From positions 7,874,001 to 7,938,000 of the forward strand of contig NZ_JAPEMU010000001.1 in NCBI RefSeq assembly GCF_026342405.1: DNA of 64,000 bases. The letters are read 5' to 3'. Within the stretch, counting starts at the first letter, position 1; each line of letters opens with the position of its first letter. Below the pieces are notes generated by a model, which made no database searches, was not told the origin of the DNA, and worked only from the letters and a program-made list of their open reading frames with translations. The position numbers were made by a program, and so were the translations under genes. This document shows, piece by piece, positions 25,317 through 33,038 of the stretch. This DNA comes from Kitasatospora sp. NBC_00240. GTDB lineage: Bacteria > Actinomycetota > Actinomycetes > Streptomycetales > Streptomycetaceae.

Positions 25317-25438
25317 ATATATGAGCATGCAGAGGCAAGGCGTCGCGCACCGCCGGCCGGGGTGCGAGGCGGGCGGGTCGGCGGGGAGGGTGCGTGGGCG
25401 CGGGTGGAGTCGGGAGTGTGCGGGGCGGCCGGCGGCGC

Positions 25439-26020
25439 TCAGTCGAGCAGGGTGAGCGCCTGCTCGGCCGCGTCGTGCACCCGGAGCGGGTCCGAGGCGG
25501 CCTTGCCGACCACCCGGATCCCCTGCAGCAGGACGACCAGCATCCGGGCCAGCGCGCGGGGCTCGCGCCCCGGCGGCAGCTCCCCGCCGGCCGCCGCCCG
25601 GACCAGCGCCGAGTGCAGCAGGGTCTCCAGGTGGTCCCAGCTGGCCTCGACCCGGCGGGCCGCGGCACGGTCGTGCGGGGCCAGCTCGGCCGCGGTGTTG
25701 GTGACGAAGCAGCCGGCCGCCCGCTGCTCCGAGCCGGCCTCGGCGGCGAACCGGCGGACCAGCGCCCGGACGGCGGGCAGGACCGGGCCGGGCTGGGACA
25801 GCTCGTCGAGCAGCTTGGGGTCGGTCAGCTCCGCGTACCGGTCGAGGGCCCGGAGGTACAGCTCGTGCTTGCTGCCGAAGGTGGCGTAGAGGCTGGCACG
25901 GCCGATCCCGAGGTGCTCCACCAGGTCGCTCATCGAGGTCGCCTCGTAGCCGCGCCGCCAGAACAGCTCCAGGGCTGCCTGCAGTGCCGCGTCCGGGTCG
26001 AATTCCTTGGTTCTGGCCAC
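25439..26020 (-). CDS. TetR-family repressor
   Basis: A 193-residue TetR protein. The N-terminal helix-turn-helix reads ALQAALELFWRRGYEATSMSDLVEHLGIGRASLYATFGSKHELYLRAL in four helices. The C-terminal half resembles TetR_C domains with AAGCFVTNTAAEL. It starts at GTG 26020 without a clear ribosome binding site, so it may be leaderless or poorly expressed. The operator at 26042-26057 is 22 bases upstream, implying autorepression, and the second operator controls the MFS/SDR unit. The ligand is unknown. Confidence 0.93.
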   Translation of the reverse strand: MARTKEFDPDAALQAALELFWRRGYEATSMSDLVEHLGIGRASLYATFGSKHELYLRALDRYAELTDPKLLDELSQPGPVLPAVRALVRRFAAEAGSEQRAAGCFVTNTAAELAPHDRAAARRVEASWDHLETLLHSALVRAAAGGELPPGREPRALARMLVVLLQGIRVVGKAASDPLRVHDAAEQALTLLD

Positions 26021-26041
26021 AGGGAGGACCCTAGCCCTGTC

Positions 26042-26057
26042 TGGAACGTACGGTCAA
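26042..26057. promoter_or_regulatory. TetR operator at its own promoter
   Basis: TGGAACGTACGGTCAA matches the MFS-promoter site at 12 of 16 positions and keeps the TGGA-N-CG...CGGTC frame. It lies between the divergent tetR and lrp genes, so it could affect both. Confidence 0.6.
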
Positions 26058-26142
26058 GAAAGATCTGAGGGGTCGTGAGCCGGGGCTCGGTACGATCGCC
26101 CTGTTCCCGCACGACCGGGCGGGCCGGGTCAGGGGAGTGCCG

Positions 26143-27147
26143 ATGAAGCTGGACGCGTTCGACGCCGCGCTCGTCCGTGAACTGCAGCAGGACGGCCGGG
26201 TCAGCTACCAGCGCCTGGCCGAGTCGCTGGGCGTCTCCCGGGAGGCGGCCCGGGCCCGGGTGCACCGACTGCTGGAGTCCGGCACCGTGCGGGTGGTCGG
26301 GATCGTCCGCCCCTGGGTGGTCGGCATCGGCGCCGTCGCCCACGTCTCGCTGGACGTCGAGGGCCCCGGCCGCCCGGCCGCCGAGGTGGCCGCGGCCAGG
26401 CCGGCCAGCAGCTTCGTGTCCTGCACGGCCGGTGCGCGGGCCGTGGTGGCCGAACTGCGGGTGGCCGACGAGGCCGCGCTGGAGCGGGAGTTCGCCGTGC
26501 TGCGGTCGGCGCCCGGGGTGCGGGGGATCGAGGTCTTCCGCTGCACCCGCCTGATCCGGGACGCCTACTCGCCCGCGACCGATCCGGCCGGCGGCCCCGT
26601 GGTCGCCCCCGCGACCGACCCGGGCGTCGGCCCCGAGGTCGATCCCCGGCCCGCGGCAGGCCTCGCTCCCGAGCCCGCCCCCGCGGCCGCCGAGCGCCCG
26701 CCGGCCGTGGACGAGGTGGACCGTACGCTGCTCGGCCTGCTGCAGGCCGACGGCCGGGCCTCGTTCGCGGCGCTCGCGGAGCGGGTCGGACTCTCCCAGC
26801 CCGCCACCCGGGCGAGGGTGCTGCGGCTGCTGCAGTCCGGGGCCGTCCATGTGACCGGGCTGGTCGACTCCCGGGCCGTCGGCGTCCGGGAGGCGGTCGG
26901 GGTGGGCCTGACCGTGCGGGGCGCCGCCGCGGCTGCCGCCGTCGCGGTCGCCCGCCTGCCCGGGGTGAACTACGTGGCGGCGGGTTACGGGCGCTTCGAC
27001 GTGGTGTGCGGCGTGGACGCCGGCGACCGCCCGGCGCTGCTCGCCACGCTGGACGGGCTGCGCGCCGCGCCGGGCGTGGTCCGGCTGGAGTCCTGGTACC
27101 ACCTGGAGATCGTCAAGGAGTCCTACACCTACGATCTGCCGGTGTGA
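26143..27147 (+). CDS. Double Lrp/AsnC regulator
   Basis: A 334-residue protein made of two complete Lrp/AsnC units. Unit 1: HTH DAFDAALVRELQQDGRVSYQRLAESLGVSREAARARVHRLL (3-45), then a RAM-type domain to about 145. A Pro/Ala-rich linker (about 150-190) follows. Unit 2: HTH VDEVDRTLLGLLQADGRASF... (190-235) and a RAM domain ending ESWYHLEIVKESY. Single Lrp proteins are about 150 residues, so this is a fused dimer. It precedes the permease/amidohydrolase operon in the same direction and probably senses the amino acid or amide that operon handles. AGGGGA at 26131-26136 supports ATG 26143. Confidence 0.9.
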   Translation: MKLDAFDAALVRELQQDGRVSYQRLAESLGVSREAARARVHRLLESGTVRVVGIVRPWVVGIGAVAHVSLDVEGPGRPAAEVAAARPASSFVSCTAGARAVVAELRVADEAALEREFAVLRSAPGVRGIEVFRCTRLIRDAYSPATDPAGGPVVAPATDPGVGPEVDPRPAAGLAPEPAPAAAERPPAVDEVDRTLLGLLQADGRASFAALAERVGLSQPATRARVLRLLQSGAVHVTGLVDSRAVGVREAVGVGLTVRGAAAAAAVAVARLPGVNYVAAGYGRFDVVCGVDAGDRPALLATLDGLRAAPGVVRLESWYHLEIVKESYTYDLPV

Positions 27148-27304
27148 GCGGTAATTCATTCGTATCAAGGCACTTCAGCCTATGAAATAAAGAAATTGAT
27201 CCCCTTGAAGGGCGAAATGTTAACCAGGAAGCCTTGACGCGATCTTTTTGCCACGCGTTGAATGACGGGCACCCCCACCGTCTTCTACCGAGTCCGGGTG
27301 CCTG
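27148..27304 (+). promoter_or_regulatory. AT-rich promoter region of permease operon
   Basis: This 157-base gap is strikingly AT-rich for the window (for example around 27180-27230, with ATGAAATAAAG and GAAATGTTAACC). TTGACG (27234-27239) and TTGAAT (27258-27263), 18 bases apart, make a plausible promoter ending about 40 bases before the permease start. AT-rich DNA suits Lrp-family binding and the neighbouring double Lrp is the obvious candidate regulator. Confidence 0.5.
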
Positions 27305-28729
27305 ATGAACGAATCCCCCAAGCCGGATCTCACCGCGCTGCCGCGCTCCCTGGGCGTCTTCGGCGGCGTCCTGCTGACCCTCTCCTGCGTGACACCCGCC
27401 TCCTCGCTGTTCATCGTGGTGCCGCCGCTGCTGCAGAGCCAGGGCAGCGGCGCCGTGCTCACCCTGCTGATCGCCGCGGCGCTCTCGCTCGGCGTCGGCT
27501 TCTGCTACGCCGAGCTGGGTACGCTCGTCCCCAGCGCCGGCGGTGAGTACTCGATCGTCGGGCAGCTGCTCGGACGGCTCGCGGGCTGGCTGGTCTTCGT
27601 GATCTCGGTGGTGTCACTACTGGTGATCCCGCCGATCATCGCCCTCGGCGCCGCCGGCTACCTCTCCTCCGTCGTCTCGCTCGACCCCGCCGTGGCCGGC
27701 GCCCTGGTGATGGCCCTGGCCGTCGCCGTCGGCGTGCTCGACATCAAATCCAACGCCCTGATCACCGGTATCTTCCTCGGGATCGAGGTGCTCGCCGCGG
27801 CGCTGGTCAGCGTGCTCGGCTTCCTGCACGTCCGCCAGCCGGTCTCCACCCTGCTGCACGCCGTGGTGCCCGACGGCCAGGGCGGCACCAGCCCGTTCAC
27901 CACCGGACTGCTGATCTCCGGTCTCGCCGTCGCCCTGTTCACCTACAACGGGTTCGGCACCGCCGTGTACCTCTCCGAGGACCTCCGCGACCCGCGCCGC
28001 ACCGTCGCCCGTACCGTCCTGTGGTCCCTGCTGGCCGGCGTGGTGCTGATCACCGTCCCGGTCGCGGCGGTCTGCCTGGGCGTCGACTCGGCCGACCAGC
28101 TCGCCACCGGCGACCTGGTCGCCGTGGTGGACTCCTGGGCCGGCAGCACCGTCGGCACCTTCGTCTCCCTCTGCATCGCCGCGGCCATCCTCAACGCCGT
28201 CATCGTGATGGTGCTGCAGAACGGCCGGGTGCTCTACGCCTCCGCCCGCGACCGCACCTGGCCCGACCCGGTCAACCGGGTGCTCGGCAGCCTGCACCCG
28301 CGCTGGGGCTCGCCGTGGGCCGCCACCCTGGCCATCGGGGTGCCCGGCATCGTGCTCGCGCTCGCCGTCCCGATCGACGCCCTGCTCGGCTTCACCGGCG
28401 TCGTCGTCGCGGTGATCTACCTGCTGCTCGGCTGCGCGGCGCTCAGCGCCCGGCGGGCCCGCCACCGCGCCACCCCGGCCTGGCGGATGCCGCTCTGGCC
28501 GATCGTCCCGCTGGTCACCATCGGCGTCCTGGCGTACTCGCTCACCCAGCAGAGCACCCGTGACCTGCTGATCACCGGCGCGGTGCTGCTGGTCGGCATC
28601 GCCTACTGGTTCGGCTACCTGCGCCCCCGCAGCGCCACCCACTGGGTGCTGACCCTGCCCGCCGACCTGGCCGACCGCCCCGCCGCGCCCGTCGCCGCCG
28701 CCCCCGCAACGCTTCCGGAGAACGTGTGA
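27305..28729 (+). CDS. APC-family permease
   Basis: A 474-residue permease with 12 hydrophobic helices. It opens LGVFGGVLLTLSCVTPASSLF (helix 1), then CYAELGTLVPSAGGEYSIVG (helices 2-3, the APC consensus) and YLSEDLRDPRRTVART (loop after helix 6). Its stop overlaps the amidohydrolase start (GTGA). It is likely the uptake system for the amide or amino-acid derivative cleaved by that enzyme. It is the intact counterpart of the truncated permease at 8.0-8.4 kb. Confidence 0.92.
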   Translation: MNESPKPDLTALPRSLGVFGGVLLTLSCVTPASSLFIVVPPLLQSQGSGAVLTLLIAAALSLGVGFCYAELGTLVPSAGGEYSIVGQLLGRLAGWLVFVISVVSLLVIPPIIALGAAGYLSSVVSLDPAVAGALVMALAVAVGVLDIKSNALITGIFLGIEVLAAALVSVLGFLHVRQPVSTLLHAVVPDGQGGTSPFTTGLLISGLAVALFTYNGFGTAVYLSEDLRDPRRTVARTVLWSLLAGVVLITVPVAAVCLGVDSADQLATGDLVAVVDSWAGSTVGTFVSLCIAAAILNAVIVMVLQNGRVLYASARDRTWPDPVNRVLGSLHPRWGSPWAATLAIGVPGIVLALAVPIDALLGFTGVVVAVIYLLLGCAALSARRARHRATPAWRMPLWPIVPLVTIGVLAYSLTQQSTRDLLITGAVLLVGIAYWFGYLRPRSATHWVLTLPADLADRPAAPVAAAPATLPENV

Positions 28730-30372
28730 ACCGCCCCGCCGACCTCGTCCTGCACAACGCCCACGTCCACACCGTGGACGACGCCCGGCCGCGCGCCGAG
28801 GCGATCGCCGTCCGGGACGGCCGGATCGCCTGGGTGGGCGACGGCGACGGCTGGCGCGAGCTGGCCGGCCCCGGCACCGAGGTGCTGGACGCCCGCGGCC
28901 GGCTGGTGCTGCCCGGTTTCGTGGACAGCCACAACCACGTCCGCCTCGGCTCCGACGCCGACTGCGTCCAGCTGGCCGGCGCCGCGAGCCTCGCCGAGAT
29001 CGGCGCCCGGATCGCCGAGCGGCTGCGCAGCCACCCCGACGCCGAGTGGATCGAGGGCGAGGCCTTCGACTACTCCGCGATCCCCGGCGGCCGGATGCCG
29101 ACCGCCGCCGACCTCGACCCGTACACCGGCGGCCGCCCCGCCTTCGTGCTCAGCTACGACGTGCACACCGCCTGGCTGAACACCGCCGCCCTGCGGCGCC
29201 TCGGCATCACCCGGGACACCGACGAACTGCCGTACGGCACCGTCCGCAAGGACCCGGTCACCGGCGAGCCCACCGGCTTCCTCACCGACTTCGCGGTGAA
29301 GGGCCTCTCCCGTGCGGGCCACCGGGCACTGCGCGCCGCCGGGGTGCCCTGGGCCGCCCCGGACCGCCAGTACGGGCGGCTGCTCAGCAGCCTGGACATG
29401 GCCGCCCGGTACGGCATCACCACCGTCGTCGAGCCGCAGAACTCGCTGGACGACCTCGCCCTGTTCGAACGCGCCATGGCCGAGGGCCGGCTCCGCTCGC
29501 GCCTGGTCGCCGCCCTGTTCCACCCGCGGGGCACCACCGCCGCGGAACTCGCCGAGTTCGCCGAGGTGGGCCGCCGGTACACCTCCGACCGGCTGCGGGT
29601 CGGCCCGCTGAAGCTCTACATCGACGACGTGGTGGAGCCGCACACCGCCGCCCTGCTGGAGCCCTACGCCGGGCACCACAGCCACCGCGGCGAGACCTTC
29701 TACCCGCCGGAGGAGTTCGCCGAGGTGCTGGCCGGCCTGGACGCGGCCGGCTTCCAGACCTTCGTGCACGCCACGGGGGACCGCGGCATCCGTACCGTGC
29801 TGGACGCCGTCGAGCACGCCCGCCGGGTCAACGGCCCGCGCGACGCCCGGCACCAGGTGGTGCACGTGGAGTGCCTGGACCCGGCGGACGTCCCGCGCTT
29901 CGCCGAACTCGGCGTGGTGGCCTGCATGCAGCCCCGGCACTGCTCGCCCGACATCGCCGGCCCGGGCCGGGACTGGGCGGAGGCCGTCGGCGAGCGGCGC
30001 TGGACCAAGGCCTGGCCGATGCGCAGCCTGCAGCGGGCGGGCGCCACCCTGGCCCTCTCCAGTGACTGGAACGTGGCCGAGATGGACCCGCTGATCGGCC
30101 TGTACACCGCTGTCACCCGGCGCGGCCTGGCCGGCGGCGACGCCTGGATGCCGCAGGAGACGCTGGACCTCGCCACCGCCGTCCGCGGCTACACGATGGG
30201 CAGCGCGTACGCCAACTTCCTGGACACCGAGCTCGGTTCGCTCGCCCCCGGCAAGCTGGCCGACCTGATGCTGCTCTCCGACGACCTGTTCGCGCTGGAG
30301 CCGAAGGCCATCCTGGACGCCCGGGTGGAGCTTTCGGTGGTGGGCGGGGAGGTCGTGCACCGGGCGGGCTGA
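28726..30372 (+). CDS. Amidohydrolase (YtcJ-like, Amidohydro_3)
   Basis: A 548-residue metal-dependent hydrolase. The HxH ligand pair is in GFVDSHNHVRLG (near residue 66), followed by a long insertion domain, then HATGDRG near 348 and LSSDWNVAEMD near 445. It closes with GSLAPGKLADLMLL, the end-of-barrel sequence typical of the superfamily. It is translationally coupled to the permease. It would open a C-N bond of an imported small molecule. The same gene pairing in degraded form is at 8.0-10.2 kb. Confidence 0.9.
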   Translation: MNRPADLVLHNAHVHTVDDARPRAEAIAVRDGRIAWVGDGDGWRELAGPGTEVLDARGRLVLPGFVDSHNHVRLGSDADCVQLAGAASLAEIGARIAERLRSHPDAEWIEGEAFDYSAIPGGRMPTAADLDPYTGGRPAFVLSYDVHTAWLNTAALRRLGITRDTDELPYGTVRKDPVTGEPTGFLTDFAVKGLSRAGHRALRAAGVPWAAPDRQYGRLLSSLDMAARYGITTVVEPQNSLDDLALFERAMAEGRLRSRLVAALFHPRGTTAAELAEFAEVGRRYTSDRLRVGPLKLYIDDVVEPHTAALLEPYAGHHSHRGETFYPPEEFAEVLAGLDAAGFQTFVHATGDRGIRTVLDAVEHARRVNGPRDARHQVVHVECLDPADVPRFAELGVVACMQPRHCSPDIAGPGRDWAEAVGERRWTKAWPMRSLQRAGATLALSSDWNVAEMDPLIGLYTAVTRRGLAGGDAWMPQETLDLATAVRGYTMGSAYANFLDTELGSLAPGKLADLMLLSDDLFALEPKAILDARVELSVVGGEVVHRAG

Positions 30373-30381
30373 AGTCCGGCG

Positions 30382-30431
30382 GCCCGCGCCCGCCCCCTGC
30401 CCGCCGTCGGGCGGCGGGGGCGGGCGCGGGC
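30382..30431 (+). terminator. Terminator of amidohydrolase operon
   Basis: GCCCGCGCCCGCCCCC (30382-30397) pairs perfectly with GGGGGCGGGCGCGGGC (30416-30431), 10 bases after the stop codon. A small inner hairpin sits in the loop. Confidence 0.7.
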
Positions 30432-30503
30432 GCGGGCCGTTCCCCGGTGCTTCGGATCGTCGGCCGGCAGGCCCGGCGCGATGATCGGATCACCCGGATG
30501 AGC

Positions 30504-30512
30504 TGCTACTAT
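30504..30512 (+). promoter_or_regulatory. Extended -10 promoter of tRNA-like gene, copy 2
   Basis: TGCTACTAT is a good extended -10, 37 bases before the tRNA-like gene. A leader hairpin with CCGA/TCGG ends (30521-30539) follows, in the same relative place as in copy 1. Confidence 0.55.
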
Positions 30513-30543
30513 TCGTGTCGCCGAGAGATTGATCTTCGGCCAC

Positions 30544-30616
30544 GCGTCGGTGGTGCTGGTGGAGCACGTCCTACTTTCAGTAGGAAGAGTCCGTTCGAAT
30601 CGGGCCCGGCGCTCCA
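30544..30616 (+). tRNA. Unusual tRNA-Glu(UUC)-like gene, copy 2
   Basis: This copy is 73 bases and has the same cloverleaf as copy 1. Acceptor GCGTCGG/CCGGCGC, D arm GTGC-TGGTGGA-GCAC, anticodon arm TCCTA-CTTTCAG-TAGGA, 3-base variable region AGA, T arm GTCCG-TTCGAAT-CGGGC, discriminator T and encoded CCA. Against copy 1 the first anticodon-stem pair has changed from C-G to T-A on both sides, direct evidence that the stem is kept. Position 8 is the normal T here, and the T loop has the standard G. Only five positions differ in 73. The leader, -10 and T-rich ATCTTTTCC tail are also shared. This copy looks the more canonical of the two. Confidence 0.72.
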
Positions 30617-30698
30617 ATCTTTTCCGGCCCCGGCCGGGAGTCACCCCGCCCGGGCGACGGGCGTGAGCGGTGGTCCGTCCCGCTGCGCCGGCAGACCG

Positions 30699-31328
30699 TC
30701 AGCCCACCCCGCCGGGGCGGAACTGGACGCTGATCCGCGGCCCCACCGGCCGGACCGTCTTCGGGACGGCGTGCTCCCAGGTGCGCTGGCAGGATCCGCC
30801 CATCACCAGCAGGTCACCGTGCCCCAGCAAATGCCGCACGCTCGCGCCCCCGCCGAACCGCGGCCGCAGCAGCAGCGCGCGCGGCTCGCCGACCGACAGG
30901 ATCGCGACCATGGTGTCCTCCCGGTCGCCGCGTCCGATCCGGTCCCCGTGCCAGGCGACACTGTCCCGGCCGTCCCGGTAGTAACAGAGCCCGGCGCTGA
31001 CGAACGGCTCCCCGAGTTCGTCGGCGTAGTACGCGCTCAGGGCCGACCGGGCCTGGCTCAGCACCGGGTGCGGCAGCTCGCGCCCCTCCCGGTAGTACGC
31101 CAGCAGGCGCGGCACCGAGACCACCCGCTCGTACATCTGCCGCTGCTCGGCCTGCCAGGGCACGTCCGCGACCAGCTGTTCGAACAGCCCGTCGGCGCCG
31201 GTCAGCCAGCCCGGCAGCACGTCGACCCAGGCCCCGGCGCCGAGTTCGGTGCGGCGGACGGCCGCGAGCGGGCGGAGGGCGATCTCGTCCGTCCCGTCGA
31301 GGAGGCTGCCCTGCAGCTGGATGGTCAT
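30699..31328 (-). CDS. AlkB-family alpha-ketoglutarate-dependent dioxygenase
   Basis: A 209-residue Fe(II)/2-oxoglutarate dioxygenase of the AlkB type. The iron triad is WHGDRIG (His and Asp of HxD, near residue 125) and WEHAVPK (distal His near 184). The 2-oxoglutarate-binding arginines are in RPVGPRISVQFR near the C-terminus. Substrate-lid residues LCYYRDGRDSV precede them. It would repair methylated DNA or RNA bases by oxidative demethylation. A degenerate SOS-type box lies 22 bases upstream of the start. Confidence 0.92.
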   Translation of the reverse strand: MTIQLQGSLLDGTDEIALRPLAAVRRTELGAGAWVDVLPGWLTGADGLFEQLVADVPWQAEQRQMYERVVSVPRLLAYYREGRELPHPVLSQARSALSAYYADELGEPFVSAGLCYYRDGRDSVAWHGDRIGRGDREDTMVAILSVGEPRALLLRPRFGGGASVRHLLGHGDLLVMGGSCQRTWEHAVPKTVRPVGPRISVQFRPGGVG

Positions 31329-31349
31329 GGCTCCACCCTACGCCCAGAA

Positions 31350-31365
31350 TCGAACATGTGCACGA
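31350..31365. promoter_or_regulatory. Degenerate LexA-like box upstream of alkB
   Basis: TCGAACATGTGCACGA keeps the left half TCGAAC and spacing of the actinobacterial SOS box (TCGAAC-N4-GTTCGA), while the right half GCACGA differs at two positions. The site is 22 bases before the alkB ATG. Confidence 0.35.
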
Positions 31366-31516
31366 AAAGGAATCGTGTGCTGCGGAACATGACGACCACC
31401 CTGCGCGCGTTGGCGCCGGCCGCCGGGCACTGACGCCCCGCCGGGCTGTCCGGACGGCCGGGCGGCGGGCCCCCGCCGCCGACCCGGGCCTGGGCGGTGG
31501 AGCACAATGGCGTCGC

Positions 31517-32029
31517 ATGAGGGAGATCGATTCGCCCGCCGCCGAGGCAGGCCGCGTCCGCCGTGCCACCGCCGAGGACGCCCCCGCGCTGGTCCGCCTG
31601 CGCGGGCTGATGCTGGCGGCCATGGACATCCCCACCGGTCCCGAACAGGCGCCGTGGCGGGCGGACGCCCACACCTGGTTCCTCGAACGCCTCGGCCGGC
31701 CCGAGGAGTTCGCGGCCTTCCTGGTGGAGGACTTCGAACTCGGCGTGGTCAGCTGCGCGGTGGGCATCTGCGACCGGCACGCCCCCGGGCCCACCAATCG
31801 CAGCGGCCTGCACGGGCACGTCTTCAACGTCAGCACCGACCCGCGCCGACGGGGGCGCGGCCACGCGCGGGCCTGCCTGGACGCCCTGCTGACCTGGTTC
31901 GCCGAGGACACGGGGGCGCGGGTGGTCAATCTCAACGCCACCGCCGACGGCGCCGGGCTGTACCGGTCGCTGGGTTTCGTGGCCCCGCGCTTCCCCGCTC
32001 TCCAGCTGAGGATCGACACCGGGGCGTGA
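31517..32029 (+). CDS. GNAT-family N-acetyltransferase
   Basis: A 170-residue acetyltransferase. It opens VRRATAEDAPALVRLRGLML and has the acetyl-CoA loop DPRRRGRGHARACLDALL near residue 112 (motif A, R/Q-x-x-G-x-G/A). The closing ATADGAGLYRSLGFV is motif B. Substrate is unknown; the short polar N-terminus and overall pattern are seen in many actinomycete GNATs. ATG 31517 is chosen because the fold starts there. It is read divergently from alkB. Confidence 0.9.
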   Translation: MREIDSPAAEAGRVRRATAEDAPALVRLRGLMLAAMDIPTGPEQAPWRADAHTWFLERLGRPEEFAAFLVEDFELGVVSCAVGICDRHAPGPTNRSGLHGHVFNVSTDPRRRGRGHARACLDALLTWFAEDTGARVVNLNATADGAGLYRSLGFVAPRFPALQLRIDTGA

Positions 32030-32205
32030 GCGGTACCGCCGGGCCGGTCGAGTTCGGGTCGGCAGCCCCCGGGCCGCAGTCGCAGGGTGCCGGCTCCCGG
32101 CCGGCCGCAACGCGGTGATGCCCGGGCGGAGGCCGCTGTGCCCACGCCCGGGCACCGGCCCCTGGTACCCGTCGTACCCGGGAGAGCGCCGCTCGTCGGT
32201 GCGTC

Positions 32206-32898
32206 TCAGGAGGGCATCATGCCCATCTGCCGCATCATCGCCACGGCGTCCCAGCTCCACCAGCCTTCCTTCACCATGCCGTCCTCGAACCGGAAGATCG
32301 TCATCCCCGCGCACTCGATGGTCTTGTTGGTGGGCGCCATGCCCATGTACTCGCCGATGTGCGTGCCACGCCACATCCAACGGCTGGCCACCTGGTCGCG
32401 GTCGGCGATCTGGCTCTGGATGTCGAAGGTGAAGTCGAAGGCCGTGCGGTAGCCCTCGATCATCCGCTTGACGGCGGCGGGGCCGACCGTCTCGCCGTCC
32501 ATCGTCGGGTCGTGGTCGCAGTAGTCCGGTGCGAGGAGTTCGTCGAGGACGGTCATGTCACCCGTCGGCGGGTCCATCAGGAGGCGGCGGGCCGCCTCCT
32601 TGTGGAACTGATCGTCGCGGACCAGGTCGAGGTTGGTGAAGGTGGGCGGCTCCTGGCAGAGCGCCACCATCTCGCGGAAGATCCGGTCCGTCTCCGGCAG
32701 ACCGGAGTTGCGCATCGCCGCCTCGTACGAGGGGAATTCGATGATCTCCACGACGTGTTGCGCGTCGTCCCGGTCCGTCCCCACCATGCTGTGGGTGGCG
32801 GTGCGCCTGCCCTGGGTCTGCTCGATCCAGGTGTCCATCAGCCGGTTCAGTTCGTCCGGCTGCTCCGTACGACACTCGACGATCTGTACAAAGGTCAT
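32206..32898 (-). CDS. ABM-like/SnoaL-like (ester cyclase) fusion protein
   Basis: A 230-residue two-domain protein. The first 95 residues resemble a ferredoxin-like dimeric alpha-beta barrel (FVQIVECRTEQPDELNRLMDTWI, then HVVEIIEFPSYEAAMRNS). Residues 105-230 are a SnoaL-like cone (DELLAPDYCDHDPTM, DIQSQIADRDQVASRWMWRGTH, IFRFEDGMVKEGWWSWD), the polyketide-cyclase/ester-cyclase fold. GGGAGG precedes ATG 32898. It probably binds a small hydrophobic compound. No polyketide genes are near, so a role in detoxification or an uncharacterised reaction is as likely as cyclisation. Confidence 0.85.
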   Translation of the reverse strand: MTFVQIVECRTEQPDELNRLMDTWIEQTQGRRTATHSMVGTDRDDAQHVVEIIEFPSYEAAMRNSGLPETDRIFREMVALCQEPPTFTNLDLVRDDQFHKEAARRLLMDPPTGDMTVLDELLAPDYCDHDPTMDGETVGPAAVKRMIEGYRTAFDFTFDIQSQIADRDQVASRWMWRGTHIGEYMGMAPTNKTIECAGMTIFRFEDGMVKEGWWSWDAVAMMRQMGMMPS

Positions 32899-33038
32899 CG
32901 TGGGCCTCCCGATCTCACCCCCTGGCTGCCTTCGTCCGCCGACCGCGCTGTCTTCCACTGTCCTCCTCCGGCCCGCCCGGCACCACACGGCGCCGCGGCC
33001 GGGCCAGGGATCCGGCGGGGGACGGGCACCGTGGTCGG

